Of a DNA stretch of 14,713 nucleotides, positions 6,238 through 11,804 are shown in pieces (the stretch's first letter is position 1; the number at the start of each line of letters is the position of its first letter). The notes beneath the pieces were generated by a model. The model saw only the letters and a list, made by a program, of their open reading frames with translations. It made no database searches and was not told the origin of the DNA. Where the stretch lies: contig DSBB01000030.1 of the NCBI GenBank assembly GCA_011046175.1, forward strand, positions 1 through 14,713, in the 5' to 3' direction. The position numbers were made by a program, and so were the translations under genes. The stretch is from Candidatus Hydrogenedentota bacterium. Its GTDB lineage: Bacteria; Hydrogenedentota; Hydrogenedentia; Hydrogenedentales; CAITNO01.

Positions 6238-8349
6238 TCATATATGAGGCAGAAGGAACATGCCCGCTTGGTAGATGATGACCGCCAACACAAAGGCCAG
6301 CGTGGTGGAGTAAACGGTGGAGAAGGCTGCCCACTTCCAAGAGCCGCTTTCACGGCGGATGACGGTGATGGTCACAAAGCAGGGTGCGTAAAGCATGACG
6401 AAAATCATGAGCGCAAAGGCGCGCACCGGATTCCAGTCGGGATGCGCTGCAAGCCGTTCTGACAGGGAAAGGTAGTTTTCCTCGCTCTGGCCTTCAAGGG
6501 CATAGGCCGTGCCGAGCGCGCCGACCACCACTTCTTTTGCGGCAAATCCGCCTATGAGCGCGATGTTCGTTTTCCAATCGAATCCGGCGGCGGCGGAGAC
6601 GGGTTCGAGCGTCTTTCCGGCGCGCCCGGCCATGCTGTGCGCGAGGGCGTGGGTTTCATCCATGCCCTCGGGTGGACGGGGAAAGTACATGAACGCCCAC
6701 AGCAGGATGTTGATCGCCAGAATAATGGTGCCCGCCTTTTTGATATACAGCCAGGTGCGTTCCCATGTATGGCGCAACACCCCGCGCAGCACGGGCAGGT
6801 GGTAGGGTGGCAGTTCCATGACAAAAGGCGTCTGCGGGCCGCGCACGATTGTTTTGCGCAACACCCACGCCGCGCACAGCGCAGTCACCCATGAGAACGC
6901 CCACAAAATCATCATGATCAGGATGCGATCGCCCGGGAAGAACGCCGCAATCAGCATGGCGTACACGGGCATCTTTGCGCCGCAGTTCATGAACGGCGTT
7001 ACAAGCATGGTAAGCAACCTGTCCTTGTCCTCGCGCATGGTGCGCGTCGCCATAATGCCCGGCACCGCGCAACCGCCCGCGCCTATGCCGCCGGCCACGA
7101 TAAAGGCGAGAATGGATTTCCCCTGCAACCCGAACACGCGCAGGGGCCGGTCAAGAATAAACGCCACCCTCGCAATGTAGCCGCTGTCTTCGAGGGCGGA
7201 TACGAACAGGAACATGAAAAAGATGAGGGGCACGAAATTCAACACGCCGCCCACGCCGCCGACAACGCCCGCGTCAAGGAGCGAATACAGCATGGGCGCG
7301 CGCGCTTCAAGGGGCGCGAGAAATTGCGAGAGCATGTCAAAAAGCCAGGCGATCAATCCGGTCGGACTTCGCCATCCGCCTATCCAGGGAATCCACGCCC
7401 ATTCGTCAGACAGTTTGAACACCCAGAAGAACAACGCCGCAACCACGCCGACAAGAATGACAGGACCAATAAGCCGGTTACACACGATTTTGTCAATCTG
7501 ATCGGTCCTGTCGCGGCGCGCCTGCGCCGTGAATGAAACGCAGGCCTTGACGACGCCCGCCGCAATGCCGTAGCGGTGTTCGGCGACAATAGTGGCGGTG
7601 TCCGCGTCAAAATGCGTCTCAATGCGCCGTGTCGCATCGGCAATATGCGGCGCAAGCGCCTGCATTGCGTCCTGGGCGGCATCCTGCGCCTGTGCGAGAA
7701 CAGCGCTGTCCTTTTCGATGAGTTTAACGGCGAGCCACGCCGGCGCGCCCATGTCGGACAACGCAGGATGCCGTTGTATCTGCTTGATAAGAGCGCCGAC
7801 CTCTTCGTCCACCGCATGGCCATAGCGCACCGGCGTAGGCGTGGCGTCGAGCCGTCCTTCAACCACTGCGATGCATGTGTCGCGCAGTTCCTTTATGCCC
7901 GAACCCCGGCTGGCCACGGTGGGTATGACCGGCACCCCCAGCAGTCGCGACAATTGGGCGATATCCACCTGATAGCCGCGCCGTTCGGCGGCGTCCACCA
8001 TGTTCAAAGCGATAATGGTCGGCCTGCCCATTTCCAATATCTGGGTGGTGAGATACAGGTTGCGTTCCAGATTGGAAGCGTCCACCACGTCCACGATCAG
8101 CGCCGGCTTGCGTTCCACAATAAAATTGCGCGCCACCAGCTCCTCTTGTGTGAAGGCCGTGAGCGAATACGCGCCGGGCAAATCAACGACGGTGAGGCGT
8201 CCGCCGTCGTAACGCATGGCGCCACTCTTATACTCGACGGTGACGCCGGGATAATTGCTTACCTGTTGCGCGGCGCCGGTAAGCCGGTTGTATACGCTTG
8301 TTTTGCCGGCGTTTGGGTTGCCCGCTATGACAATTTTGTTGTTGGACAA
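6238..8349 (-). CDS. feoB: Ferrous iron transporter FeoB
   Basis: Inner-membrane Fe2+ transporter with a cytosolic GTPase domain, 703 residues (family about 660-780). G1 is GNPNAGKTS (10-18), G2 lies at YPGVTVE (33-39), G3 DLPG (56-59), G4 NMVD (116-119) and G5 around TVASRG (144-149). A helical spacer follows to about 285, then the membrane domain with Gate motifs: GGCAVPGIMATRT (C427), NCGAKMPVYAML (C456) and APCFVTI (C657). All key elements are intact. The start is TTG 8349: an in-frame TAA lies four codons upstream (CTA GGA TAA CAG CGG CCC TTG), so no longer start is possible. The gap to feoA is 14 bases, which shows an operon. TTG and the weak AGGA 12 bases ahead suggest modest translation, perhaps coupled to feoA. 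No feoC is seen. Confidence 0.97.
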   Translation of the reverse strand: MSNNKIVIAGNPNAGKTSVYNRLTGAAQQVSNYPGVTVEYKSGAMRYDGGRLTVVDLPGAYSLTAFTQEELVARNFIVERKPALIVDVVDASNLERNLYLTTQILEMGRPTIIALNMVDAAERRGYQVDIAQLSRLLGVPVIPTVASRGSGIKELRDTCIAVVEGRLDATPTPVRYGHAVDEEVGALIKQIQRHPALSDMGAPAWLAVKLIEKDSAVLAQAQDAAQDAMQALAPHIADATRRIETHFDADTATIVAEHRYGIAAGVVKACVSFTAQARRDRTDQIDKIVCNRLIGPVILVGVVAALFFWVFKLSDEWAWIPWIGGWRSPTGLIAWLFDMLSQFLAPLEARAPMLYSLLDAGVVGGVGGVLNFVPLIFFMFLFVSALEDSGYIARVAFILDRPLRVFGLQGKSILAFIVAGGIGAGGCAVPGIMATRTMREDKDRLLTMLVTPFMNCGAKMPVYAMLIAAFFPGDRILIMMILWAFSWVTALCAAWVLRKTIVRGPQTPFVMELPPYHLPVLRGVLRHTWERTWLYIKKAGTIILAINILLWAFMYFPRPPEGMDETHALAHSMAGRAGKTLEPVSAAAGFDWKTNIALIGGFAAKEVVVGALGTAYALEGQSEENYLSLSERLAAHPDWNPVRAFALMIFVMLYAPCFVTITVIRRESGSWKWAAFSTVYSTTLAFVLAVIIYQAGMFLLPHI

Positions 8350-8363
8350 GGGCCGCTGTTATC

Positions 8364-8681
8364 CTAGAGAAAAGAAGCGCCGCGCCGCCAGCGCCGGCGG
8401 CGCCTTTTTCCGGCAGGGCACGCCGTCGGCAATTCTTCCTCTCCGTTGATGAGTTCAACTTCGATACGGCGCGCTTCACTCATTCGTATCGCCAGATGAT
8501 ACCCCTTTAATACGATTTCAACGGGATCGCCCAAAGGCGCGTGGCGCTCCACAAGCAGCGGCGCGCCTTTGGTGATGCCCATGTCGAGCAGCCGCATGCG
8601 CACACACGCGGGCGTGTCGCTGTCTATATTGATTATACGGGCTTTATCTCCCGTGGTAAGATCGAACAACGTCTTTTTCAT
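8364..8681 (-). CDS. feoA: FeoA-family ferrous iron transport protein with Arg-rich tail
   Basis: Small cytoplasmic SH3-like partner of FeoB. Residues 1-80 match the family: MKKTLFDLTTGDKARI at the start, then RMRLLDMGITKGAPLLVE and PVEIVLKGYHLAIRMSEA. The encoded protein has 105 residues, about 25 more than the usual 75-85. The extra tail ends in KRRRRRWRRGASFL and is encoded by a GC hairpin (8382-8403), so the tail may be a by-product of that element. The start at 8681 is chosen from family alignment and because it lies 4 bases after the stop of the upstream gene; an in-frame ATG at 8717 would overlap that gene. No clear ribosome site precedes it, so translation may be coupled. It is the middle gene of the Feo operon. 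Confidence 0.93.
   Translation of the reverse strand: MKKTLFDLTTGDKARIINIDSDTPACVRMRLLDMGITKGAPLLVERHAPLGDPVEIVLKGYHLAIRMSEARRIEVELINGEEELPTACPAGKRRRRRWRRGASFL
8382..8403. terminator. GC hairpin flanked by T-runs on both strands inside 3' end of feoA
   Basis: GCGCCGCC (8382-8389) and GGCGGCGC (8396-8403) pair perfectly around a 6-base loop. On the plus strand CTTTTTC follows at once. On the minus strand the stem is followed after 5 bases by TTCTTTTCTC, just before the feoA stop. It resembles a bidirectional intrinsic terminator, and on the minus strand it could attenuate feoB. Confidence 0.45.
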
Positions 8682-8685
8682 GGAA

Positions 8686-8892
8686 TCATGGTATCCGCTG
8701 TGGCTGCCGGCGGTCATGCGGTTGTGTGTCGTCGTCGGCGTCCAAAGCGCACAGGCGTTTTAACTCCTCGGGCTGGGAACAGGTCTCACAACCGCAACAC
8801 GTTGCGGTCGGTTCCCGCAACCGTCGCGCAAGACGGCATGCCACGAGAACAACCGCCCCGACAACAATAGCACAAACCAACAACAAATCCAT
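8686..8892 (-). CDS. FeoB-associated Cys-rich membrane protein
   Basis: A 68-residue peptide with one N-terminal membrane segment (about residues 2-19, LLLVCAIVVGAVVLVA), a short basic stretch (RLARRLRE), and then a Cys cluster TCCGCETC (C32, C33, C35, C38). This layout and its position next to feoA/feoB match the FeoB-associated Cys-rich membrane protein family, thought to assist Fe2+ uptake, possibly by holding metal at the membrane. The exact role in the family is not settled. ATG 8892 has AAAGGA (8900-8905) 7 bases upstream, the best ribosome site in the operon. The gene ends 4 bases before feoA. It is the first gene here; the family is more often found after feoB. The hydrophilic C-terminal part (about 45-68) has no recognised motif. 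Confidence 0.8.
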   Translation of the reverse strand: MDLLLVCAIVVGAVVLVACRLARRLREPTATCCGCETCSQPEELKRLCALDADDDTQPHDRRQPQRIP

Positions 8893-8971
8893 AAACGCAT
8901 CCTTTCACATGGCGGTAGTTTGTCATACACGACCTTCTCTCCGGCGCTGTTACCCTGTTTTTGCGTCGGGT

Positions 8972-8994
8972 TAATCATAACATTCACCTGATTA
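8972..8994. promoter_or_regulatory. Feo operon promoter with overlapping inverted repeat
   Basis: On the minus strand TGT-TATGAT (8974-8982) is an extended -10, 81 bases before ATG 8892. It lies inside an inverted repeat: TAATCA (8972-8977) and TGATTA (8989-8994) around 11 bases. A repressor bound there would block the promoter, as expected for iron control. The repeat does not match the Fur 7-1-7 consensus or the usual DtxR box, so the regulator is unknown. Confidence 0.45.
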
Positions 8995-9248
8995 CCATAC
9001 TATACAACACCGTGCGAAAGCAAAAAAGTCCCCGCGCTCCTTTGCGCGCCGAAGAAGGCGAAGAGCGACGCGGTTGGGCCTGCGCTTTGCCCTCAATTTC
9101 TGACGCCGAGGACAATCTTTCGAGTGCGCACAGACCTCATTGCAATTTGTGGGTAATGACAGGAATGCAGTTCCGGAACGAGCCCTGCCGGCCAGTTACC
9201 CTCGGCCTTGGTAAACGGATGACGGAATCGGCTGCCGCGAGGCGTTGA
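8995..9248. other. Region with no recognisable gene between feo promoter and nitrilase remnant
   Basis: Plus-strand frames were read and none shows the nitrilase N-terminal half or its catalytic Glu motif. An open plus frame from 8961 to 9248 is in the same phase as the nitrilase remnant but its translation resembles no family. The minus strand has an open frame ending at 9137 that contains IRLPRPR, a faint likeness to the DUF4338 (DruA-like) region, too short to call. No promoter or clear repeat was found. Confidence 0.4.
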
Positions 9249-9785
9249 AGGGTCTGCCGACTATCCCGTAGAATAGCGGCGTCACAGGCGAAAATTAACC
9301 TCGTCGGCGGCGACCGGCCGTGGGCGGAACCCGGCAACCGCTTGGGCTTGTTCCGCATTGATGAACATTTGTGCTCGGCGCTGATATGCCACGATTCAAG
9401 ATATCCCGAACTGGTCCGCCTGCCTGTTATCAAAGGCGCGCGACTAATCTTCTATTTATCGTGCGAAAGCGACATTTCACAGGAAGAGAAAATTGAACCC
9501 TACCGGGCACAGGTAGTGGCGCGCGCCGTGGAAAACAATGTCTTTATTGTTCAGGCCAATACGCCGCAGAAACTCGAACCACGGGAAGGTTCACACGGAC
9601 AAAGCAGGATTGTGAGCAACAAGGGCGCATTGATTCAGGAAGCCTCCATTTTCAGCGAAGAAGTACTCATTCAAGACGTGGACATAAGCCTCGCCAAAGG
9701 CAGCACCGCACTGCAAGGCCTTCGCGCGGCGTTTTTGAACGACTGGTGGAAACAAGGAGTTGAACTGGTTACGCTTCCTGATTAA
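9249..9785 (+). pseudogene. Carbon-nitrogen hydrolase (nitrilase superfamily), 5'-truncated
   Basis: Members hydrolyse amides or nitriles using a Glu-Lys-Cys triad. The readable part begins near 9285 (QAKINLVGGDRPW) and goes through PGNRLGLF, the nucleophile region ICHDSRYPELVRLP and ARAVENNVFIVQANTP, ending at TAA 9783-9785. The Lys of QAKINL lies 32 residues before the Cys of ICHDSRYPE, the spacing of the catalytic Lys and Cys in this family. The first catalytic Glu and roughly the first 90-100 residues are absent. A TGA at 9246-9248 closes the frame upstream, and the other plus frames carry no matching sequence. A TTG at 9342 could start a 147-residue product, but that would leave out the Lys too. 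A decayed gene is most likely; a sequence error at the junction near 9285 is the alternative. Confidence 0.8.
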
Positions 9786-9851
9786 GCGTTTTAACCATAC
9801 GCGAATCTACGAATAATGCGACGCAAGGGGGGGTGTTTATCCCCGACATGC

Positions 9852-9872
9852 CCATATAAACATGCTATATGG
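9852..9872. repeat. AT-rich 7-bp hairpin over hemN stop codon
   Basis: CCATATA (9852-9858) and TATATGG (9866-9872) pair around 7 bases and include the hemN stop (9865-9867). Low stability and no T-run, so a terminator role is weak. Confidence 0.3.
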
Positions 9873-11238
9873 TACGAGAAAAAATCTCTTTCGTCCGGTC
9901 GTTTAGATAAGCGTCAAAGACCATGCATATATTGCGAATGAATACGGAGCCAAGCGGCGTTATTTTCAAGCAGCGCCCTTCCTCCGATATCATGCCTTCC
10001 CGTTCGTAATAGCGGAGCGCCTGCCGCGCCTCGCTGAAATAGCGGTCGAAGGGAACGCCGAAGCGCTGCTCAAAAAGTTCCTTGTCCACCATGAAGGCGC
10101 ACATCAATTTGCGTATCACCCAGCGCCGGATGACATCATCTCGGGACAGCTGCATGCCCTTTTCCACGGGCAGTCGCCCCTGCTCCACAGCAGAACAGTA
10201 GGCATCAACATCCTTAAGGTTCTGGAGGTAGCAGTCCGCCACTTCGCTGATGGCGGACGCGCCGAACCCGATCTGATCCGGGGCGTGCTGCACGGTATAG
10301 CCCATGAAATTTCTGTTAAGCGCGCCCCGCGACAGCGCGCGCCCCAACTCGTCCTCGGGCAAGGCAAAATGGTCCATGCCGATGGCGGCGTAGCCTGCGT
10401 CCAGCAAACGTTGCCGCGCCAGGGCAAAAAGCGCGTATTTTTGCGGGGCGTCGGGACGTGGCAACCCGTCAAGGGACGCTTGGTGCGGGAAGCGCGCCGG
10501 CAAATGGGCGTAACTGTAGATGGCAACGCGGTCGGGGCGCATGGCAATCACCGCGTCAATGGTGCGCCGCCACCCCGTTTCCTGTTGCAGGGGCAGTCCA
10601 TAGATGAGGTCCACGTTGATGCCCCGAAACCCCAGTTCCCGGCACAATTCAATCCCCGCGCGCGTTTGGGACGCCGTCTGATTGCGGCAGATGGCCTGTT
10701 GCACTGCCGGGTCGAGGTCCTGAACGCCGAAACTGATGCGGTTGAACCCCAAATCGCGCAGGCAACGCATCTGGCTCTCCGTTACGGAAGCGGGATTTGT
10801 TTCAACGGCAATTTCCGCGTGCGGCTCAAAAGCGAAATAGTCCGCAAAAGCGCCAAAAAGCCTGCGCATCGCGGATTCATTCAGGAAGGTGGGCGTGCCG
10901 CCTCCCCAATGGCATTGGGTCACCCGTCGCCGGGGCGCAAGCATCGGGGCCGTCATTGCCAGTTCGGCCTCGAGACAGGCGATGTAGCGATCAACCGATT
11001 CCTCCGCATTCAACGCAACATTGCAACCGCAATAGGCGCATCTGCTTCGACAGAAAGGGATATGGGCGTAAAGCGACAGGGGGGCGTCCTCGTGACGACG
11101 CGCCTTGTCAAACGCCGTGAGACAAGCGTTTGCGTCAAAGTCGTCACGCCATTCCGGGACGGTCGGATAACTGGTGTAACGCGGCCCTGGACGGTCATAC
11201 TTTTCCAGCAACGCCGCCGTAATTATTGTATCTTCCAT
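9865..11238 (-). CDS. hemN: Oxygen-independent coproporphyrinogen III oxidase HemN
   Basis: Cytoplasmic radical-SAM enzyme that decarboxylates coproporphyrinogen III to protoporphyrinogen IX in haem synthesis without oxygen. It has 457 residues, the usual length. The cluster motif is C63-x3-C67-x2-C70 (CRSRCAYCGC), with the extra C72 typical of true HemN. SAM-binding GGGTPTFL is at 112-119, and ETNPASVT, INVDLIYGLP and GALNRNFMGYTVQ (a HemN hallmark rather than HemW) follow. The C-terminal HemN domain is complete. ATG 11238 has AAGGG about 11 bases upstream. The gene stands alone: a nitrilase remnant lies downstream on the other strand and a 566-base gap upstream. A -10 TATACT is at 11287-11292 and a long palindrome lies upstream of it. 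With Feo nearby it indicates anaerobic haem supply. Confidence 0.96.
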   Translation of the reverse strand: MEDTIITAALLEKYDRPGPRYTSYPTVPEWRDDFDANACLTAFDKARRHEDAPLSLYAHIPFCRSRCAYCGCNVALNAEESVDRYIACLEAELAMTAPMLAPRRRVTQCHWGGGTPTFLNESAMRRLFGAFADYFAFEPHAEIAVETNPASVTESQMRCLRDLGFNRISFGVQDLDPAVQQAICRNQTASQTRAGIELCRELGFRGINVDLIYGLPLQQETGWRRTIDAVIAMRPDRVAIYSYAHLPARFPHQASLDGLPRPDAPQKYALFALARQRLLDAGYAAIGMDHFALPEDELGRALSRGALNRNFMGYTVQHAPDQIGFGASAISEVADCYLQNLKDVDAYCSAVEQGRLPVEKGMQLSRDDVIRRWVIRKLMCAFMVDKELFEQRFGVPFDRYFSEARQALRYYEREGMISEEGRCLKITPLGSVFIRNICMVFDAYLNDRTKEIFSRTI

Positions 11239-11286
11239 TTACGGTCAGCCCTTGTTATTCAGACCCCACGCGGCATCAACACGGCA

Positions 11287-11292
11287 AGTATA
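11287..11292 (-). promoter_or_regulatory. Candidate -10 of hemN
   Basis: TATACT on the minus strand, 48 bases before ATG 11238. No TG extension and no good -35 at 16-18 bases, so an activator may be needed. The palindrome at 11332-11353 lies about 50-75 bases before the predicted transcript start, a usual site for an activator. Confidence 0.4.
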
Positions 11293-11331
11293 GAAAAAAG
11301 GAGGATTGGATATCGAATTGCGACCGATACG

Positions 11332-11353
11332 GACGTTGGCCGCGGCCAACGTC
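11332..11353. promoter_or_regulatory. 22-bp perfect palindrome upstream of hemN
   Basis: GACGTTGGCCG (11332-11342) is followed at once by its exact complement, with no loop. The 22 bases are fully self-complementary. A perfect loopless dyad suits a dimeric regulator better than an RNA hairpin. It does not match the FNR/Dnr box (TTGAT-N4-ATCAA). Confidence 0.55.
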
Positions 11354-11531
11354 ATGGCAAGCGAAACCGTCATGTGTAATGTGAATGCCATTGCTTGCCT
11401 GCCGTGAGAACGGTCGGTTTTTCAACGGCGCTTCGAGGATTACGCAGTAACGAAACAGCGTCCCGCATCGGGGTGGCCGTCACGGGTTGTTGGGGCGCGC
11501 ATGTAATCGTCGGAGGGCAGTTCTTTCCAAC

Positions 11532-11546
11532 GCGGGCGTCGCCCGC
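11532..11546. repeat. GC hairpin
   Basis: GCGGGC (11532-11537) and GCCCGC (11541-11546) pair perfectly around GTC. No T-run follows. It lies 28 bases from the inverted pair at 11575-11655 and may be part of the same extragenic palindrome cluster. Confidence 0.45.
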
Positions 11547-11574
11547 AATTCAGATTTGAATATTCTCTTCGCAC

Positions 11575-11655
11575 GTTGTTCACGCTTCAGTGTGCAGCAG
11601 AAGCGCATAAGCCCCGACTCATGCACGCAACCCCGCACGCTGAAGCGTGAACAAC
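11575..11655. repeat. Inverted pair of 21-base units, REPIN-like
   Basis: The left unit GTTGTTCACGCTTCAG-TGTGC (11575-11595) and the reverse-oriented right unit (11635-11655) match at 20 of 21 positions around 39 bases. Each unit contains its own small hairpin: in the right unit CACGC-TGAA-GCGTG. Two hairpin-bearing units in opposite orientation, in a non-coding gap, match the layout of REP doublets (REPINs). A short mobile remnant (MITE) is the alternative. Only one pair occurs in this window and no RAYT transposase gene is present. Confidence 0.6.
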
Positions 11656-11696
11656 ATACAAAACTTCTTGTTTATGATCTCGATAGTATGGAAATA

Positions 11697-11742
11697 AGGC
11701 GCTACACTTCGTCTTGGACTTCGCCCGGAAGAAGTGGCGCCT
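11697..11742. repeat. Bulged hairpin downstream of aldehyde dehydrogenase
   Basis: AGGCGC (11697-11702) pairs with GCGCCT (11737-11742), and CACTTC (11705-11710) with GAAGTG (11731-11736), leaving a 2-base bulge and a 20-base loop. Its AGGCGCT motif recurs at 11800-11806 and inverted at 11772-11778. It lies after the aldehyde dehydrogenase stop; without a T-run a terminator role is only possible. Confidence 0.4.
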
Positions 11743-11804
11743 GCGGCGCAGTTGTCAGCCAACCGGTGTTAAGCGCCTAATCATGGAAGATGACTGACAA
11801 GGCG

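Larger units (their letters stand above)
11239..11804. other. 566-base intergenic region between hemN and aldehyde dehydrogenase
   Basis: No believable gene was found. The stretch holds the hemN promoter region, a 22-bp palindrome at 11332-11353, a weaker pair GGCAAGC (11356-11362) / GCTTGCC (11393-11399), a GCGGGC-GTC-GCCCGC hairpin at 11532-11546, the inverted 21-base pair at 11575-11655, a hairpin at 11697-11742, and an 11-base direct repeat AAGGCGCTACA (11696-11706 and 11799-11809). Its density of dyads is the highest in the window. Confidence 0.65.

Noticed and set aside
7576..8367. Plus-strand frame opposite the FeoB GTPase domain
   Set aside because: Antisense shadow of feoB; no start signal or domain.
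8972..8994. Dyad as a classical Fur box
   Set aside because: Half-sites and spacing do not fit the GATAAT-type or 7-1-7 Fur consensus; kept only as an unassigned operator.
9137..9433. Minus-strand frame containing IRLPRPR as a possible DUF4338 protein
   Set aside because: Its first half is antisense to the nitrilase remnant and the likeness is limited to a few residues. Kept only as a weak hint in a finding.
9342..9785. Intact small hydrolase gene starting at TTG 9342
   Set aside because: The family sequence continues upstream of this codon and includes the catalytic Lys, so the TTG is not the true start and the gene is truncated.
10285..11379. Plus-strand frame of 364 codons opposite hemN
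   Set aside because: Antisense to a complete HemN, no domain or ribosome site.
11575..11655. Inverted repeat as an intrinsic terminator
   Set aside because: The loop is 39 bases and no T-run follows on either strand, and it lies 150 bases or more from the nearest gene end.
11487..11780. Small plus-strand frame in the hemN-aldehyde dehydrogenase gap
   Set aside because: It runs through the inverted repeats, has no family likeness and no clear start signal.
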